Assembly: GCA_017694955.1 (NCBI GenBank)
Contig: JADIMC010000066.1
Location: forward strand, 1-37,144
Direction: 5' to 3'
DNA from: Candidatus Limisoma faecipullorum
GTDB taxonomy: Bacteria; Bacteroidota; Bacteroidia; Bacteroidales; Muribaculaceae
Length of the DNA: 37,144 nucleotides
Positions within the stretch are counted from its first letter, which is position 1. Each line of letters starts with the position of its first letter. Both the position numbers and the translations under genes were made by a program. This document shows, piece after piece, positions 14,337 through 22,284 of the stretch. The notes under the pieces are model-generated. The model saw only the letters and a list, made by a program, of their open reading frames with translations, was not told where the DNA came from and made no database searches.

Positions 14337-16223
14337 ATGAGTCGTAATCTGAAAGTTAGAGATTTAACTCTGCGTGACGGGCAACAATCATTGTTTGCCA
14401 CGAGAATGAAGCAAGAGTACATCGATAAATTGCTTCCTTTGTATAAGGATGCTGGTTTTTATGCGATGGAAGTATGGGGTGGCGCTGTTCCTGATTCAGT
14501 GATGCGCTATCTTGGAGAGGATCCGTGGGTAAGATTGAAAAGCATCAGCGACGCTATGGGCGGAGTGTCGAAATTGACGGCATTGTCGCGCGGCCGCAAC
14601 CTTTTCGGATATGTTCCTTATCCCACATCGGTTCTTGAGGGATTCTATAAGGAAGCTATAAAGAACGGTCTTAACATAATGCGTATTTTTGATGCGCTCA
14701 ACGATTTGGACAATGTTAAGGAATCTATTAAGCTCATCAATGAGATGGGCGGTATTGCCGATGGCGCGGTCTGCTATACTGTAGATCCGAAAGAAGAGCC
14801 GGCTCCGGTGGTGGAAGAGAAACAGGGATTTTTCGCGAAATTGTTCGGAAAGAAGCACGAGGCTCCTGCTCCTGCCGCTCCTGAGAAGATATTCACTGAC
14901 GAATATTTCATAGAGAAAGCAAAAGGAATGGAAGCATATGGTGCTAAAATCATAACACTCAAGGATATGGCGGGATTGGTAAATCCGTCGCGTGCGGCTT
15001 CCCTGATTTCTAAGATGAAGGCGGCGCTTAACGTTCCTGTTGACTTCCATACCCACTGTACGCCGGGATATGGCTTGGCTTCTGTGGTGATGGCTATGAT
15101 TAGCGGTGTTGACATCGTTGATACCAATATATGGTATTTCGGTGGCGGTTCTGCCGCTCCGGCAATCGAATTGGTGTATTTGTTCGCAAAACGTCTGGAC
15201 ATCAATGTCGAGGTGAATATGGAAGCTGTCGGTAAAATCCGCAAGGAATTGAAGGAAGTGCGCAAGTCGCTTGCCGACTTTGACTTGCATAAGGGTAATT
15301 TCCCGATTGATTTCGACCCGCTTACGGACAAGTTGCCGGCTGATGTGGAGGCTCAGTTCGACCGTGCTGTGGCAGCGGCTAAGGCCAACGATGAGGATGC
15401 CCTTCTCGATGCTTGCCATGCGATAGAAAAGTATTTCAATTTCCCGAAGCCAAACTTGCTGGTCAAGGAGGCGGAAGTACCGGGCGGTATGTATTCGAAT
15501 ATGGTTGCGCAGCTGAAGGCGCTGAATGCAGAGGATGTGCTTGATGACGCAATGCATCTTATTCCGAGGGTTCGCCGCGATGCCGGTTTGGTGCCGTTGG
15601 TGACTCCTACGAGCCAGATTGTGGGAAGCCAGGCTGTGAGTGTGGCAATTGACCGTAAGAAAGGTCATCCGGATTACACGACTAAGTCGAATCAGTTCAT
15701 TGCTTTGATAAAGGGTGAATATGGAAAGACTCCGGTTGCAATCGATCCGGCATTCCGTGAGAAGATTACAGGCAGTCCGGTAGAGCGTCCGTATGATGTG
15801 TCGAGCTACAAGGCTCCGGAAAATCCGGTGCTCAACGACCTTGGCGGATGTAAGCTTGCCGAGAATGATCAGGAATATCTGCTTTTGCAGTTGCTTCCTT
15901 CTGTAGCGAACGGCTTTTTGAAGAAGCGTCGTGAGGCAGAACATAAGGCTGCTGCGCCTGAAGTTAAGGAAGAAGCTAAGGCGAAAGCTGAAGATGCGCC
16001 CATCACTGGTCCGGTGGAACGTGCACCTATGGGTGGAAAAATCATAGAGGTGAAAGTGAAAGCCGGAGATAAGGTTAAGAAGGGAGACTTGCTTGTCGTT
16101 TACGAAGCAATGAAGATGGAGAACGAGCTTACAGCAGAGCGCGACTGCACGGTTAAGCGTGTGTTTGTCGCTGTTGACGATGTCGTGGGTACGGATGCTC
16201 CGCTTATTGAGTTTGAAGATTGA
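14337..16223 (+). CDS. Biotin-dependent carboxyltransferase (pyruvate carboxylase subunit B / oxaloacetate decarboxylase alpha)
   Basis: The N-terminal HMGL-like TIM barrel begins with VRDLTLRDGQQSLFATR (Asp14 and Gln17 in the LRDGQQS signature) and carries the metal-binding VDFHTHCTPG and the ITLKDMAGL segment with the carboxylated-lysine-type motif. A conserved carboxylase domain follows, then an Ala/Lys/Glu linker (about 545-565) and a C-terminal biotinyl domain with EAMKMEN, biotin on Lys593. It moves CO2 between biotin and pyruvate/oxaloacetate. No biotin carboxylase or membrane beta/gamma subunits are nearby, so which of the two complexes it serves is open. A charged Pro/Ala-rich insert (about 152-184) interrupts the barrel. 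A strong terminator follows. Confidence 0.92.
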   Translation: MSRNLKVRDLTLRDGQQSLFATRMKQEYIDKLLPLYKDAGFYAMEVWGGAVPDSVMRYLGEDPWVRLKSISDAMGGVSKLTALSRGRNLFGYVPYPTSVLEGFYKEAIKNGLNIMRIFDALNDLDNVKESIKLINEMGGIADGAVCYTVDPKEEPAPVVEEKQGFFAKLFGKKHEAPAPAAPEKIFTDEYFIEKAKGMEAYGAKIITLKDMAGLVNPSRAASLISKMKAALNVPVDFHTHCTPGYGLASVVMAMISGVDIVDTNIWYFGGGSAAPAIELVYLFAKRLDINVEVNMEAVGKIRKELKEVRKSLADFDLHKGNFPIDFDPLTDKLPADVEAQFDRAVAAAKANDEDALLDACHAIEKYFNFPKPNLLVKEAEVPGGMYSNMVAQLKALNAEDVLDDAMHLIPRVRRDAGLVPLVTPTSQIVGSQAVSVAIDRKKGHPDYTTKSNQFIALIKGEYGKTPVAIDPAFREKITGSPVERPYDVSSYKAPENPVLNDLGGCKLAENDQEYLLLQLLPSVANGFLKKRREAEHKAAAPEVKEEAKAKAEDAPITGPVERAPMGGKIIEVKVKAGDKVKKGDLLVVYEAMKMENELTAERDCTVKRVFVAVDDVVGTDAPLIEFED

Positions 16224-16262
16224 TAATACATAATCCTGTTCAGTGCTACGTGTTATGTATTT

Positions 16263-16291
16263 AGGTGCGCCTGAAAAGCGCACCTTTTTTT
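16263..16291 (+). terminator. Rho-independent terminator of the carboxyltransferase gene
   Basis: AGGTGCGC (16263-16270) pairs perfectly with GCGCACCT around a 7-nt loop and is followed by a run of seven or eight T to 16291. Confidence 0.92.
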
Positions 16292-16300
16292 GTTCCGTAT

Positions 16301-16332
16301 TTTGTGGATTTTATATGGATTTGTTATATTTG
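16301..16332 (+). promoter_or_regulatory. Promoter of zapA
   Basis: TTTG (16301-16304), a 20-nt spacer and TATATTTG (16325-16332) match the Bacteroidota consensus exactly. Transcription should start near 16339, about 15 nt before the ATG at 16354. Confidence 0.85.
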
Positions 16333-16353
16333 TGACATATACTTCGTTGGAAT

Positions 16354-16656
16354 ATGATTGATCCGGAAAAACAGCAGCTTACGCTGCGCATAGCAGAGGA
16401 GAAAATAGTGACTGTCATTCTTCGTAAGGATGAGCAGTCGTTGAAGAAGGTGGAAAAAGAAATCAATGCCTTGTGGGAGAAGTGGAATCTGATTCATCCT
16501 GGGCGTACCAAGACTGAATTGTTGGCAATGATGGTTTTCCAGTACGCGAAAATGTACCATGATGTGGCGGATAAAAGCCGTAAGCGGGAGGCGGAACTGT
16601 CAGGTTTCATTAAGGAATATGAAGGAAAAATGGATGAGATATTGCTTGATGTATGA
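16354..16656 (+). CDS. zapA: Cell division protein ZapA-like
   Basis: ZapA is a small cytoplasmic protein that bundles FtsZ protofilaments at the division ring. The 100-aa product has the family layout: an N-terminal beta region (QQLTLRIAEEKIVTVILRKD), the helix with LKKVEKEINALWEKW, the conserved LLAMMVFQYAKMY segment, and a C-terminal coiled-coil helix. Its position upstream of rny is also typical of Bacteroidota, and the zapA-ssrS neighbourhood is widespread in bacteria. It has its own promoter and an 85-nt gap to the next gene, which has a further -7 box. Confidence 0.8.
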   Translation: MIDPEKQQLTLRIAEEKIVTVILRKDEQSLKKVEKEINALWEKWNLIHPGRTKTELLAMMVFQYAKMYHDVADKSRKREAELSGFIKEYEGKMDEILLDV

Positions 16657-16716
16657 ATTCTGCCGGTTTGTGGATTAATTTTGACTGATTTTTTTCAAAT
16701 TATGGAAATTAATTGC

Positions 16717-16724
16717 TACTTTTG
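16717..16724 (+). promoter_or_regulatory. -7 box before the coiled-coil gene
   Basis: TACTTTTG matches TAnnTTTG and lies 17 bases before the ATG at 16742. The -33 region (TTTC) is imperfect. Confidence 0.5.
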
Positions 16725-16741
16725 TAAAAATTTGGTTCAGA

Positions 16742-17038
16742 ATGGCTGAGACTTTGTCGGAAATTTTTGAACGGATGCTTCAGAAGCAGCAGATTCTCGT
16801 TGACAAATACCATGCGTTGGAGGAAAAGAATAAAGAGTTGTCGAACGGGAGGATAGAGCTTGAAAACAGGATTAGAAAGCAAAAGTCAGAAATTGAGAGA
16901 TTGCAGATTGAAAATCAATATCTGAAGATTGCTCGAACGATAGCACCCGATCAGGCGACATTGGAAAAAAGCCGTGAACTTGTATCCAAGTTGGTGCGGG
17001 ACGTGGAAAAATGCATCGGGCAGCTGAATGGCAGTTAG
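16742..17038 (+). CDS. Small coiled-coil protein
   Basis: The 98-aa product is almost entirely helical. Residues about 8-60 form a heptad-rich coiled coil (LQKQQILVDKYHALEEKNKE and onward), then RTIAPDQATLEKSRELVSKL and a short C-terminal helix. There is no signal peptide or membrane segment. I do not know a named family. Its size, coiled coil and place right beside zapA recall ZapB-type division proteins that bind ZapA, which is an inference from context only. It may be co-transcribed with zapA although it carries its own -7 box. Confidence 0.75.
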   Translation: MAETLSEIFERMLQKQQILVDKYHALEEKNKELSNGRIELENRIRKQKSEIERLQIENQYLKIARTIAPDQATLEKSRELVSKLVRDVEKCIGQLNGS

Positions 17039-17069
17039 CGCGGAGCATTTACATAGATAACAGATATAA

Positions 17070-17193
17070 TAAAGACCGAGCGCCTTTGGCGAGAGATTGG
17101 AATATATATTATCATATTTCCTGATTAGAGAATAAAGGAGAATTAACCGCACCGGTGGTATGTGGGACAACCGCATATTGTCGGCGCTTTTTT
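17070..17193 (+). ncRNA. ssrS: Probable 6S RNA (ssrS) locus
   Basis: The gap between the zapA region and rny is where 6S RNA is expected from conserved synteny. The sequence fits a rod with a closing stem: AGCGCC (17079-17084) pairs with GGCGCT (17183-17188), followed by six T (17188-17193). An inner hairpin from GGAATAT to ATATTTCC lies around 17099-17121, and ATGTGG/CCGCAT makes another near the 3' end. 6S RNA sequesters RNA polymerase holoenzyme by mimicking an open promoter. No clean promoter is visible directly upstream and the exact ends are guesses; a terminator or leader of rny is the alternative. Confidence 0.45.
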
Positions 17194-17219
17194 GTAATAA
17201 ATAAAAACTTGATATACTA

Positions 17220-18761
17220 ATGGATGTATTGTTTTATGTTATCGTGGCGGTTGTTGCCCTGTTCGTAGGTGGAGGGGTTACGCTGCTGGTGACGAAAAAG
17301 ATGGCGCATAGCAGCGCGAAAAATATACTTGACGAGGCAAGGCTGGAAGCTGATGTGATGAAGAAAAACAAGCTTCTTGAAGCCAAGGAAGAGGAGATGA
17401 AAATGAAAGCCGAGTTAGAAAAAGAGGCTAATGCCCGGCTTTCGAAGGTGCAGTCGGCAGAAGCCCGTGCCAAGCAGCGCGAATTGCAGCTGAACCAGAT
17501 GCAGTCGGAATTGCAGCGCAAGCGCAATGAGGTTGACGCTTTGAAGACCACGCTCGACAATCAGTCGGCATCTATGGAATTGCGTCAGGCTGAAATCGAC
17601 AAGATGCAGAAGAGGGCGCAGGAAACTTTGGAGCATATATCAGGGCTTTCTGCAGAGGAAGCAAAGGATAAGCTTGTTGAATCGCTGAAGGATGAGGCGA
17701 AGACGGCAGCGGCATCTTATATCAACGATATTATGGACGAGGCTAAGCTGACGGCTAATAAGGAGGCGAAGCGAATTGTGGTTCAGACGATTCAGCGTGT
17801 GGCTACAGAAACCGCGATAGAAAATGCGGTTACAGTGTTCCATATCGACAGTGACGAGCTGAAAGGTAGGATAATCGGGCGTGAAGGACGAAATATCAGG
17901 GCTCTTGAAGCTGCTACCGGTATAGAGATCATAGTTGACGACACTCCGGAAGCAATAGTGCTTTCTGGTTTTGACCCTGTGCGCAGGGAAATAGCGCGTC
18001 TTGCACTGCATCAGCTTGTGGCTGACGGACGTATCCATCCGGCTCGTATCGAGGAGGTTGTCGCAAAGGTGCGCAAGCAGGTGGAAGATGAGATAATTGA
18101 AACTGGCAAGCGTACGACAATCGACCTTGGAATCCACGGATTGCATCCGGAATTGATACGTCTGGTTGGAAAAATGAAATACCGTTCGAGCTATGGGCAG
18201 AATTTGCTGCAGCATTCACGCGAGACTGCAAACCTTTGCGCGATTATGGCTTCCGAGCTCGGGCTTAACCCGAAAAAGGCACGCCGTGCCGGACTGTTGC
18301 ATGACATAGGCAAAGTGCCTGATGAGGAACCGGAATTGCCGCATGCAATACTTGGTATGAAGCTTGCTGAAAAATATAAGGAAAAGCCGGATATCTGCAA
18401 CGCTATAGGGGCGCATCATGATGAGATTGAGCAGACTTCGCTTCTTGCCCCGGTAGTGCAAGTGTGTGATGCCATATCCGGTGCTCGTCCGGGAGCACGC
18501 CGTGAGGCTGTCGAGGCATATATTAAGCGCCTTAACGACCTTGAGCAGCTCGCTCTTTCTTATCCTGGAGTTATCAAGACCTATGCGATACAGGCAGGCC
18601 GTGAGTTGCGCGTGATAGTCGGCGCGGACAAGATATCGGATGTGGAGACTGAAAAATTGTCGGGAGAGCTTGCCCGCCGTATTCAGGATGAGCTTACTTA
18701 TCCTGGACAGGTTAAGATTACCGTGATAAGGGAAACCCGTTCTGTCAGCTTCGCTAAATAA
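17220..18761 (+). CDS. rny: Ribonuclease Y
   Basis: RNase Y is a membrane-anchored endoribonuclease that starts mRNA decay. Residues 1-25 form the single N-terminal membrane helix, followed by a long coiled coil (about 30-150) rich in Glu, Lys and Ala. The KH RNA-binding domain has [12 protein letters not shown] at 216-227 and the HD domain has the metal-binding pair His361-Asp362 in [14 protein letters not shown]. Length (513 aa) is standard. It heads a tight + strand run of six genes ending with cca. RNase E/G is also encoded in this window, so the organism has both main decay initiators. Confidence 0.98.
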   Translation: MDVLFYVIVAVVALFVGGGVTLLVTKKMAHSSAKNILDEARLEADVMKKNKLLEAKEEEMKMKAELEKEANARLSKVQSAEARAKQRELQLNQMQSELQRKRNEVDALKTTLDNQSASMELRQAEIDKMQKRAQETLEHISGLSAEEAKDKLVESLKDEAKTAAASYINDIMDEAKLTANKEAKRIVVQTIQRVATETAIENAVTVFHIDSDELKGRIIGREGRNIRALEAATGIEIIVDDTPEAIVLSGFDPVRREIARLALHQLVADGRIHPARIEEVVAKVRKQVEDEIIETGKRTTIDLGIHGLHPELIRLVGKMKYRSSYGQNLLQHSRETANLCAIMASELGLNPKKARRAGLLHDIGKVPDEEPELPHAILGMKLAEKYKEKPDICNAIGAHHDEIEQTSLLAPVVQVCDAISGARPGARREAVEAYIKRLNDLEQLALSYPGVIKTYAIQAGRELRVIVGADKISDVETEKLSGELARRIQDELTYPGQVKITVIRETRSVSFAK

Positions 18762-18773
18762 AAACTTCCGGGC

Positions 18774-20009
18774 ATGGACGAAGATGAAAAATTGAAAGAT
18801 TACCGTGCCGCCTGCAATATGGAAGCTCCACGAGGAAAGCTTGACAGTTACGATTGGCTTGCCGACATTCCGGGAGGGAAGAACTGCTTCGATATGGTCG
18901 AGGTGCAGTTCAAGAATACTCGTAAGGGTTTCTATAAAAACAGTATGAATCTGCCTTTGAAGGCAGGCGACATAGTTGCGGTAGAGGCAAGTCCCGGTCA
19001 CGACATAGGCAGGGTCACTCTGACAGGTAAATTGGTGGCTTTACAGATGAAGAAAGCCAATTTGCGTCCTGATTTTGAGGTGAAGCGCATATTCCGCAAA
19101 GCCAAGCAGGCTGATATGGAGAAATTCGAGGCGGCTAAGGCAAGAGAGTACGACACGATGTTGCGTTCCCGCCAGATTGCAAAGGAGCTCGGGCTTAATA
19201 TGAAAATCGGGGATGTTGAGTATCAGGGCGATGGCAATAAGGCGATATTCTACTATATAGCAGATGAGCGGGTAGATTTCCGTCAACTCATAAAAGTGCT
19301 TGCGGAAGCTTTCCATGTACGTATAGAGATGAAGCAAATCGGCGCGCGGCAAGAAGCCGGGCGTATAGGCGGAATCGGTCCGTGCGGCAGACCGTTGTGC
19401 TGCGCAACGTGGATGACTAATTTCGTGTCGGTTGCAACAAGCGCGGCGCGCTATCAGGATATTTCTCTTAATCCGCAAAAGCTTGCCGGCCAATGCGCGA
19501 AGCTGAAGTGTTGCCTTAATTATGAGGTGGATGCTTATGTTGAAAGTGTGAAACGTCTCCCTTCTCGTGAAATCCGTCTTGAGACGAAGGATAATGTCTA
19601 TTATCATTTCAAGACAGACATATTCAAGCGTGAAATGACTTATTCGACAGAGAAGAACGCTCCTACAAAACTTGTCACTGTCCCGGCGGCGAGAGTCTTT
19701 GAGGTGATTGCGCTTAACAAGCGTGGTGTTAAGCCTGATTCCCTTCCTGGTGACGGTACCCCGGAAAGTGCAGATGTGAAGGAGTTCGGCGATATTGTCG
19801 GGCAAGATAGCGTGACACGTTTTGATAAGGCGAAGAAGAAAAAACGTAAGAACAACCGTCAGAAACAGCAGGGTAATGCCGGGCAGCCGCAAGGCCATAA
19901 TGGCGGAGGGCAGAAGCAGCGTAGTAAAGGAAATCCTGAAAACCGCAGCAATGGACAGCAACGCAAGAATCAGAAGACTCCGAAAAACAATCAGCCAGTT
20001 GCCGAATAA
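18774..20009 (+). CDS. PSP1-domain protein (RicT/YaaT-like)
   Basis: Residues about 40-290 form the PSP1 domain with RIGGIGPCGRPLCCATW and GQCAKLKCCLNYE, giving cysteines 204, 209, 210, 241, 246 and 247. In Bacillus the related YaaT (RicT) joins YlbF and YmcA, carries Fe-S clusters and steers RNase Y cleavage. Here the gene follows rny by only 12 nt, which suggests a similar partnership. The C-terminal 80 residues are a very basic, Gln/Asn/Gly-rich and probably disordered tail (KKKKRKNNRQKQQGN) likely to bind RNA. It is cytoplasmic. Its 3' end overlaps the start of gldH. Confidence 0.92.
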   Translation: MDEDEKLKDYRAACNMEAPRGKLDSYDWLADIPGGKNCFDMVEVQFKNTRKGFYKNSMNLPLKAGDIVAVEASPGHDIGRVTLTGKLVALQMKKANLRPDFEVKRIFRKAKQADMEKFEAAKAREYDTMLRSRQIAKELGLNMKIGDVEYQGDGNKAIFYYIADERVDFRQLIKVLAEAFHVRIEMKQIGARQEAGRIGGIGPCGRPLCCATWMTNFVSVATSAARYQDISLNPQKLAGQCAKLKCCLNYEVDAYVESVKRLPSREIRLETKDNVYYHFKTDIFKREMTYSTEKNAPTKLVTVPAARVFEVIALNKRGVKPDSLPGDGTPESADVKEFGDIVGQDSVTRFDKAKKKKRKNNRQKQQGNAGQPQGHNGGGQKQRSKGNPENRSNGQQRKNQKTPKNNQPVAE

Positions 20010-20457
20010 AATACTGTTTGCAGTTTCGCTTCTGGCAATGATGGCGTGTTCGGATGCCGGAGTCTATTACATTGATTTTCGCAATGTCGGCAGCGGATGG
20101 ACGAAAGACAGGCTTTTGCGTTATGAATTGCCTGATTCGTTGCCTGACGGAAAATCTTCTCTGTTTGTCAGCATAAGGCATACTAATTATTATCCATATC
20201 GTAATTTATGGATTGTGGCCGACTATGTTAGAGGCGGCAGGGTTGTGGAATCGGACACTTGCAACATACAACTTGCCGACAGGTTCGGCAACTGGTTCGG
20301 CTCTGGGCTTGGGCAGCTCTACCAATATTCTGTCGCGATGCGTGACAATGTCGGTGTGGATGGTTTTGAAGAAGTTATATTGTGGCATTATATGCGTTGC
20401 GACACGGTCACTGGAATAGAGGACGTGGGTTTGTCGTTGTCGCTGGATGAAGAATAG
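19951..20457 (+). CDS. gldH: Gliding-motility-type lipoprotein GldH
   Basis: GldH is a Bacteroidota lipoprotein first found in gliding motility; it is also kept in non-gliding gut species, where its role is unknown. The mature part shows the family pattern: YYIDFRNVGSGWTKDRLLRY, then FVSIRHTNYYPYRNLWIVAD and FGNWFGSGLGQLYQYSV. The lipobox ends at LLAMMAC. Two starts are possible: ATG at 19951 (MDSNARIRRLRK..., Cys33), which overlaps the PSP1 gene by 59 nt, and TTG at 19999, which gives a compact 17-residue signal and an 11-nt overlap. I list the ATG because TTG starts are rare in this group. Confidence 0.82.
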   Translation: MDSNARIRRLRKTISQLPNKILFAVSLLAMMACSDAGVYYIDFRNVGSGWTKDRLLRYELPDSLPDGKSSLFVSIRHTNYYPYRNLWIVADYVRGGRVVESDTCNIQLADRFGNWFGSGLGQLYQYSVAMRDNVGVDGFEEVILWHYMRCDTVTGIEDVGLSLSLDEE

Positions 20458-20463
20458 AGTGAA

Positions 20464-21105
20464 ATGATTGATTGGTCGGCTACGGATGCTTTGATTTTCG
20501 ATATGGACGGTACATTGTGGGATGCCGTTGATTCTTATTGTGAGATATGGAACACCACGTTTCGCACTTTCGGTGTGGATTGTCATGTAGGTCGCAGTCA
20601 GCTTGTGGGATGTATGGGGCAGACGCTCGATGTGATTTATCGAAATATAGCCGGTGACAATCCCGTCATACCTGCAACCAGGTTCATTCCTGTACTTGTC
20701 GATAATGAAAAGGCGATGATGCCGCGGCTTGCAGGAATTCCCTATCCTGGTGTGCGTGAAGGCATCGAACAATTGTCGAAGAAATATGTTATACTGTTGC
20801 TTAGCAATTGTGGCGAGGACGGGCTGGATAATATGGCACGGCATATCGGAATTGCTGAATTTGTGACGGAAAGCGTGACATTTGGGGCAACGAAGCGTCA
20901 GAAAGATGCTAATATGCGGTACTTGAAAGAAAAACACAATCTTGTACAGCCTGTTTATGTTGGCGATACGGAGTCGGATTGCCGGAGTACGCATGCGGCA
21001 GGATTGCCGTTTGTATTTGCTTCCTATGGTTTTGGTGATTGTGTTGATGCCGACCTTACAGTTGCCTCTTTTCGTGAGTTGACAGAATTCTTTTTAAATA
21101 GATAG
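20464..21105 (+). CDS. HAD-superfamily phosphatase (phosphoglycolate phosphatase-like)
   Basis: A cytoplasmic Mg-dependent phosphatase of HAD subfamily I. Motif I is FDMDGTLW with nucleophile Asp13 and acid Asp15, motif II is LLLSNCGEDG, the motif III lysine lies in GATKRQKDAN, and motif IV is GDTESDC (167-173). The cap between motifs I and II is helical, as in phosphoglycolate and related phosphatases. The substrate cannot be read from sequence. It sits six bases after gldH and six bases before the M24 peptidase gene. The 213-aa length is normal. Confidence 0.9.
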   Translation: MIDWSATDALIFDMDGTLWDAVDSYCEIWNTTFRTFGVDCHVGRSQLVGCMGQTLDVIYRNIAGDNPVIPATRFIPVLVDNEKAMMPRLAGIPYPGVREGIEQLSKKYVILLLSNCGEDGLDNMARHIGIAEFVTESVTFGATKRQKDANMRYLKEKHNLVQPVYVGDTESDCRSTHAAGLPFVFASYGFGDCVDADLTVASFRELTEFFLNR

Positions 21106-21111
21106 AGAGTT

Positions 21112-22284
21112 ATGAATAAGTTTTTGCCTGAAGAAGAATTGGAGCAGCGCATTTCCAGGATCCGTGAGATGGCGGTTGAAACGGGTTATGATGCGGTGCT
21201 GATAAGCACTAACGCTAATATATATTATACGTCCGGTTATGTGTTTTCCGGGTTTGTGTATGTGTCGGTTGATGGCGGTTGCTTGTTTTTTGTGCACCGT
21301 CCTGTCGGGCTGGAGCATGAAAAGGTGGTGTATGTGAGAAAGCCGGAGCAAATTGCTGAGAAGTTGGAATCGATGGGCAGAAAGCTCCCTGAGAAGCTCG
21401 GTCTCGAGCTGGGAAGGATTCCGTATTTACAGGCGTTGCGTCTTGCGGCAGCCTTTTCTCAGCGGGAACTGCTCGATTGTTCTGCACTTTTGGCAAAGGC
21501 ACGGTCGGTGAAAACCGATTTTGAGTTGGAGAAATTGAAGAAATCGGGTGTGCATCATTGCCAGTCGTATAGTCGTATATCGGGACTTTTCCATGAAGGG
21601 ATGACCGATAAGGAGTTTCAGATAGAGATAGAGCATCGGTTGCGTCTCGACGGTTGTCTTGGACAATTCCGCATAGCCGGCGGCTCTATGGAATTGTTTA
21701 TGGGTAATTTGCTTGTCGGCGAGAACGCTGACGAGCCGTCGCCTTACGATTTTGCTATGGGAGGCGAGGGGCTTGACAATTCGTTGCCGGTAGGTTGCAA
21801 TGATTCCATAATGCGTCCTGGAAATTCTGTGATGATTGATATGAACGGCAATTTCACCGGATATATGACAGATATGACGCGCACATATTATGTGCAGCGT
21901 ATTGATGATAAGGCGAAAGCTGCACATAATCTTTCTATAAGCATTCATCGTGCGCTTTCCGATTTTATTAGACCGGGTGTGGAGGCGAAGGCTGCATATG
22001 AGCTTGCCAAGAAAATGGCCGATGATGCCGGATTCAGTGATTATTTTATGGGGCATCGGCAGAAAGCCGGCTTTATCGGTCACGGGGTGGGTATCGAAGT
22101 CAACGAGTTGCCGGTGATTGCTCCTAAGAGCAGAGACGTGTTTGAGAAAGGCAATGTCATAGCGTTGGAGCCTAAATTTGTAATCCCGGGAACTGGTGCT
22201 GTAGGCATCGAGAACACATATGTGGTAGGCGACGATGGTCTGGAATGTATTACTGATTTTCCGGAGGAGTTGTCGGAATTGTAA
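21112..22284 (+). CDS. M24-family metallopeptidase (Xaa-Pro aminopeptidase-like)
   Basis: Residues 1-135 form the creatinase-type N-terminal domain (YDAVLISTNANIYYTSGYVF). The pita-bread catalytic domain follows, with the five dinuclear-metal ligands in place: Asp243 (VMIDMNG), Asp254 (MTDMTRTY), His324 (GHGVGIEV), Glu353 (ALEPKF) and Glu367 (GIENTY). This supports an active aminopeptidase, probably releasing N-terminal residues before proline. It is cytoplasmic and 390 aa long. The last base of its stop codon is the first base of the cca start (TAATG), which implies translational coupling. Confidence 0.92.
   Translation: MNKFLPEEELEQRISRIREMAVETGYDAVLISTNANIYYTSGYVFSGFVYVSVDGGCLFFVHRPVGLEHEKVVYVRKPEQIAEKLESMGRKLPEKLGLELGRIPYLQALRLAAAFSQRELLDCSALLAKARSVKTDFELEKLKKSGVHHCQSYSRISGLFHEGMTDKEFQIEIEHRLRLDGCLGQFRIAGGSMELFMGNLLVGENADEPSPYDFAMGGEGLDNSLPVGCNDSIMRPGNSVMIDMNGNFTGYMTDMTRTYYVQRIDDKAKAAHNLSISIHRALSDFIRPGVEAKAAYELAKKMADDAGFSDYFMGHRQKAGFIGHGVGIEVNELPVIAPKSRDVFEKGNVIALEPKFVIPGTGAVGIENTYVVGDDGLECITDFPEELSEL

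Noticed and set aside
14496-16283. 595-codon open frame antisense to the carboxyltransferase
   Set aside because: It is the mirror of a strongly conserved gene, its translation has no recognisable domain and is rich in Arg, His and Leu as expected for antisense frames, and it has no start context.
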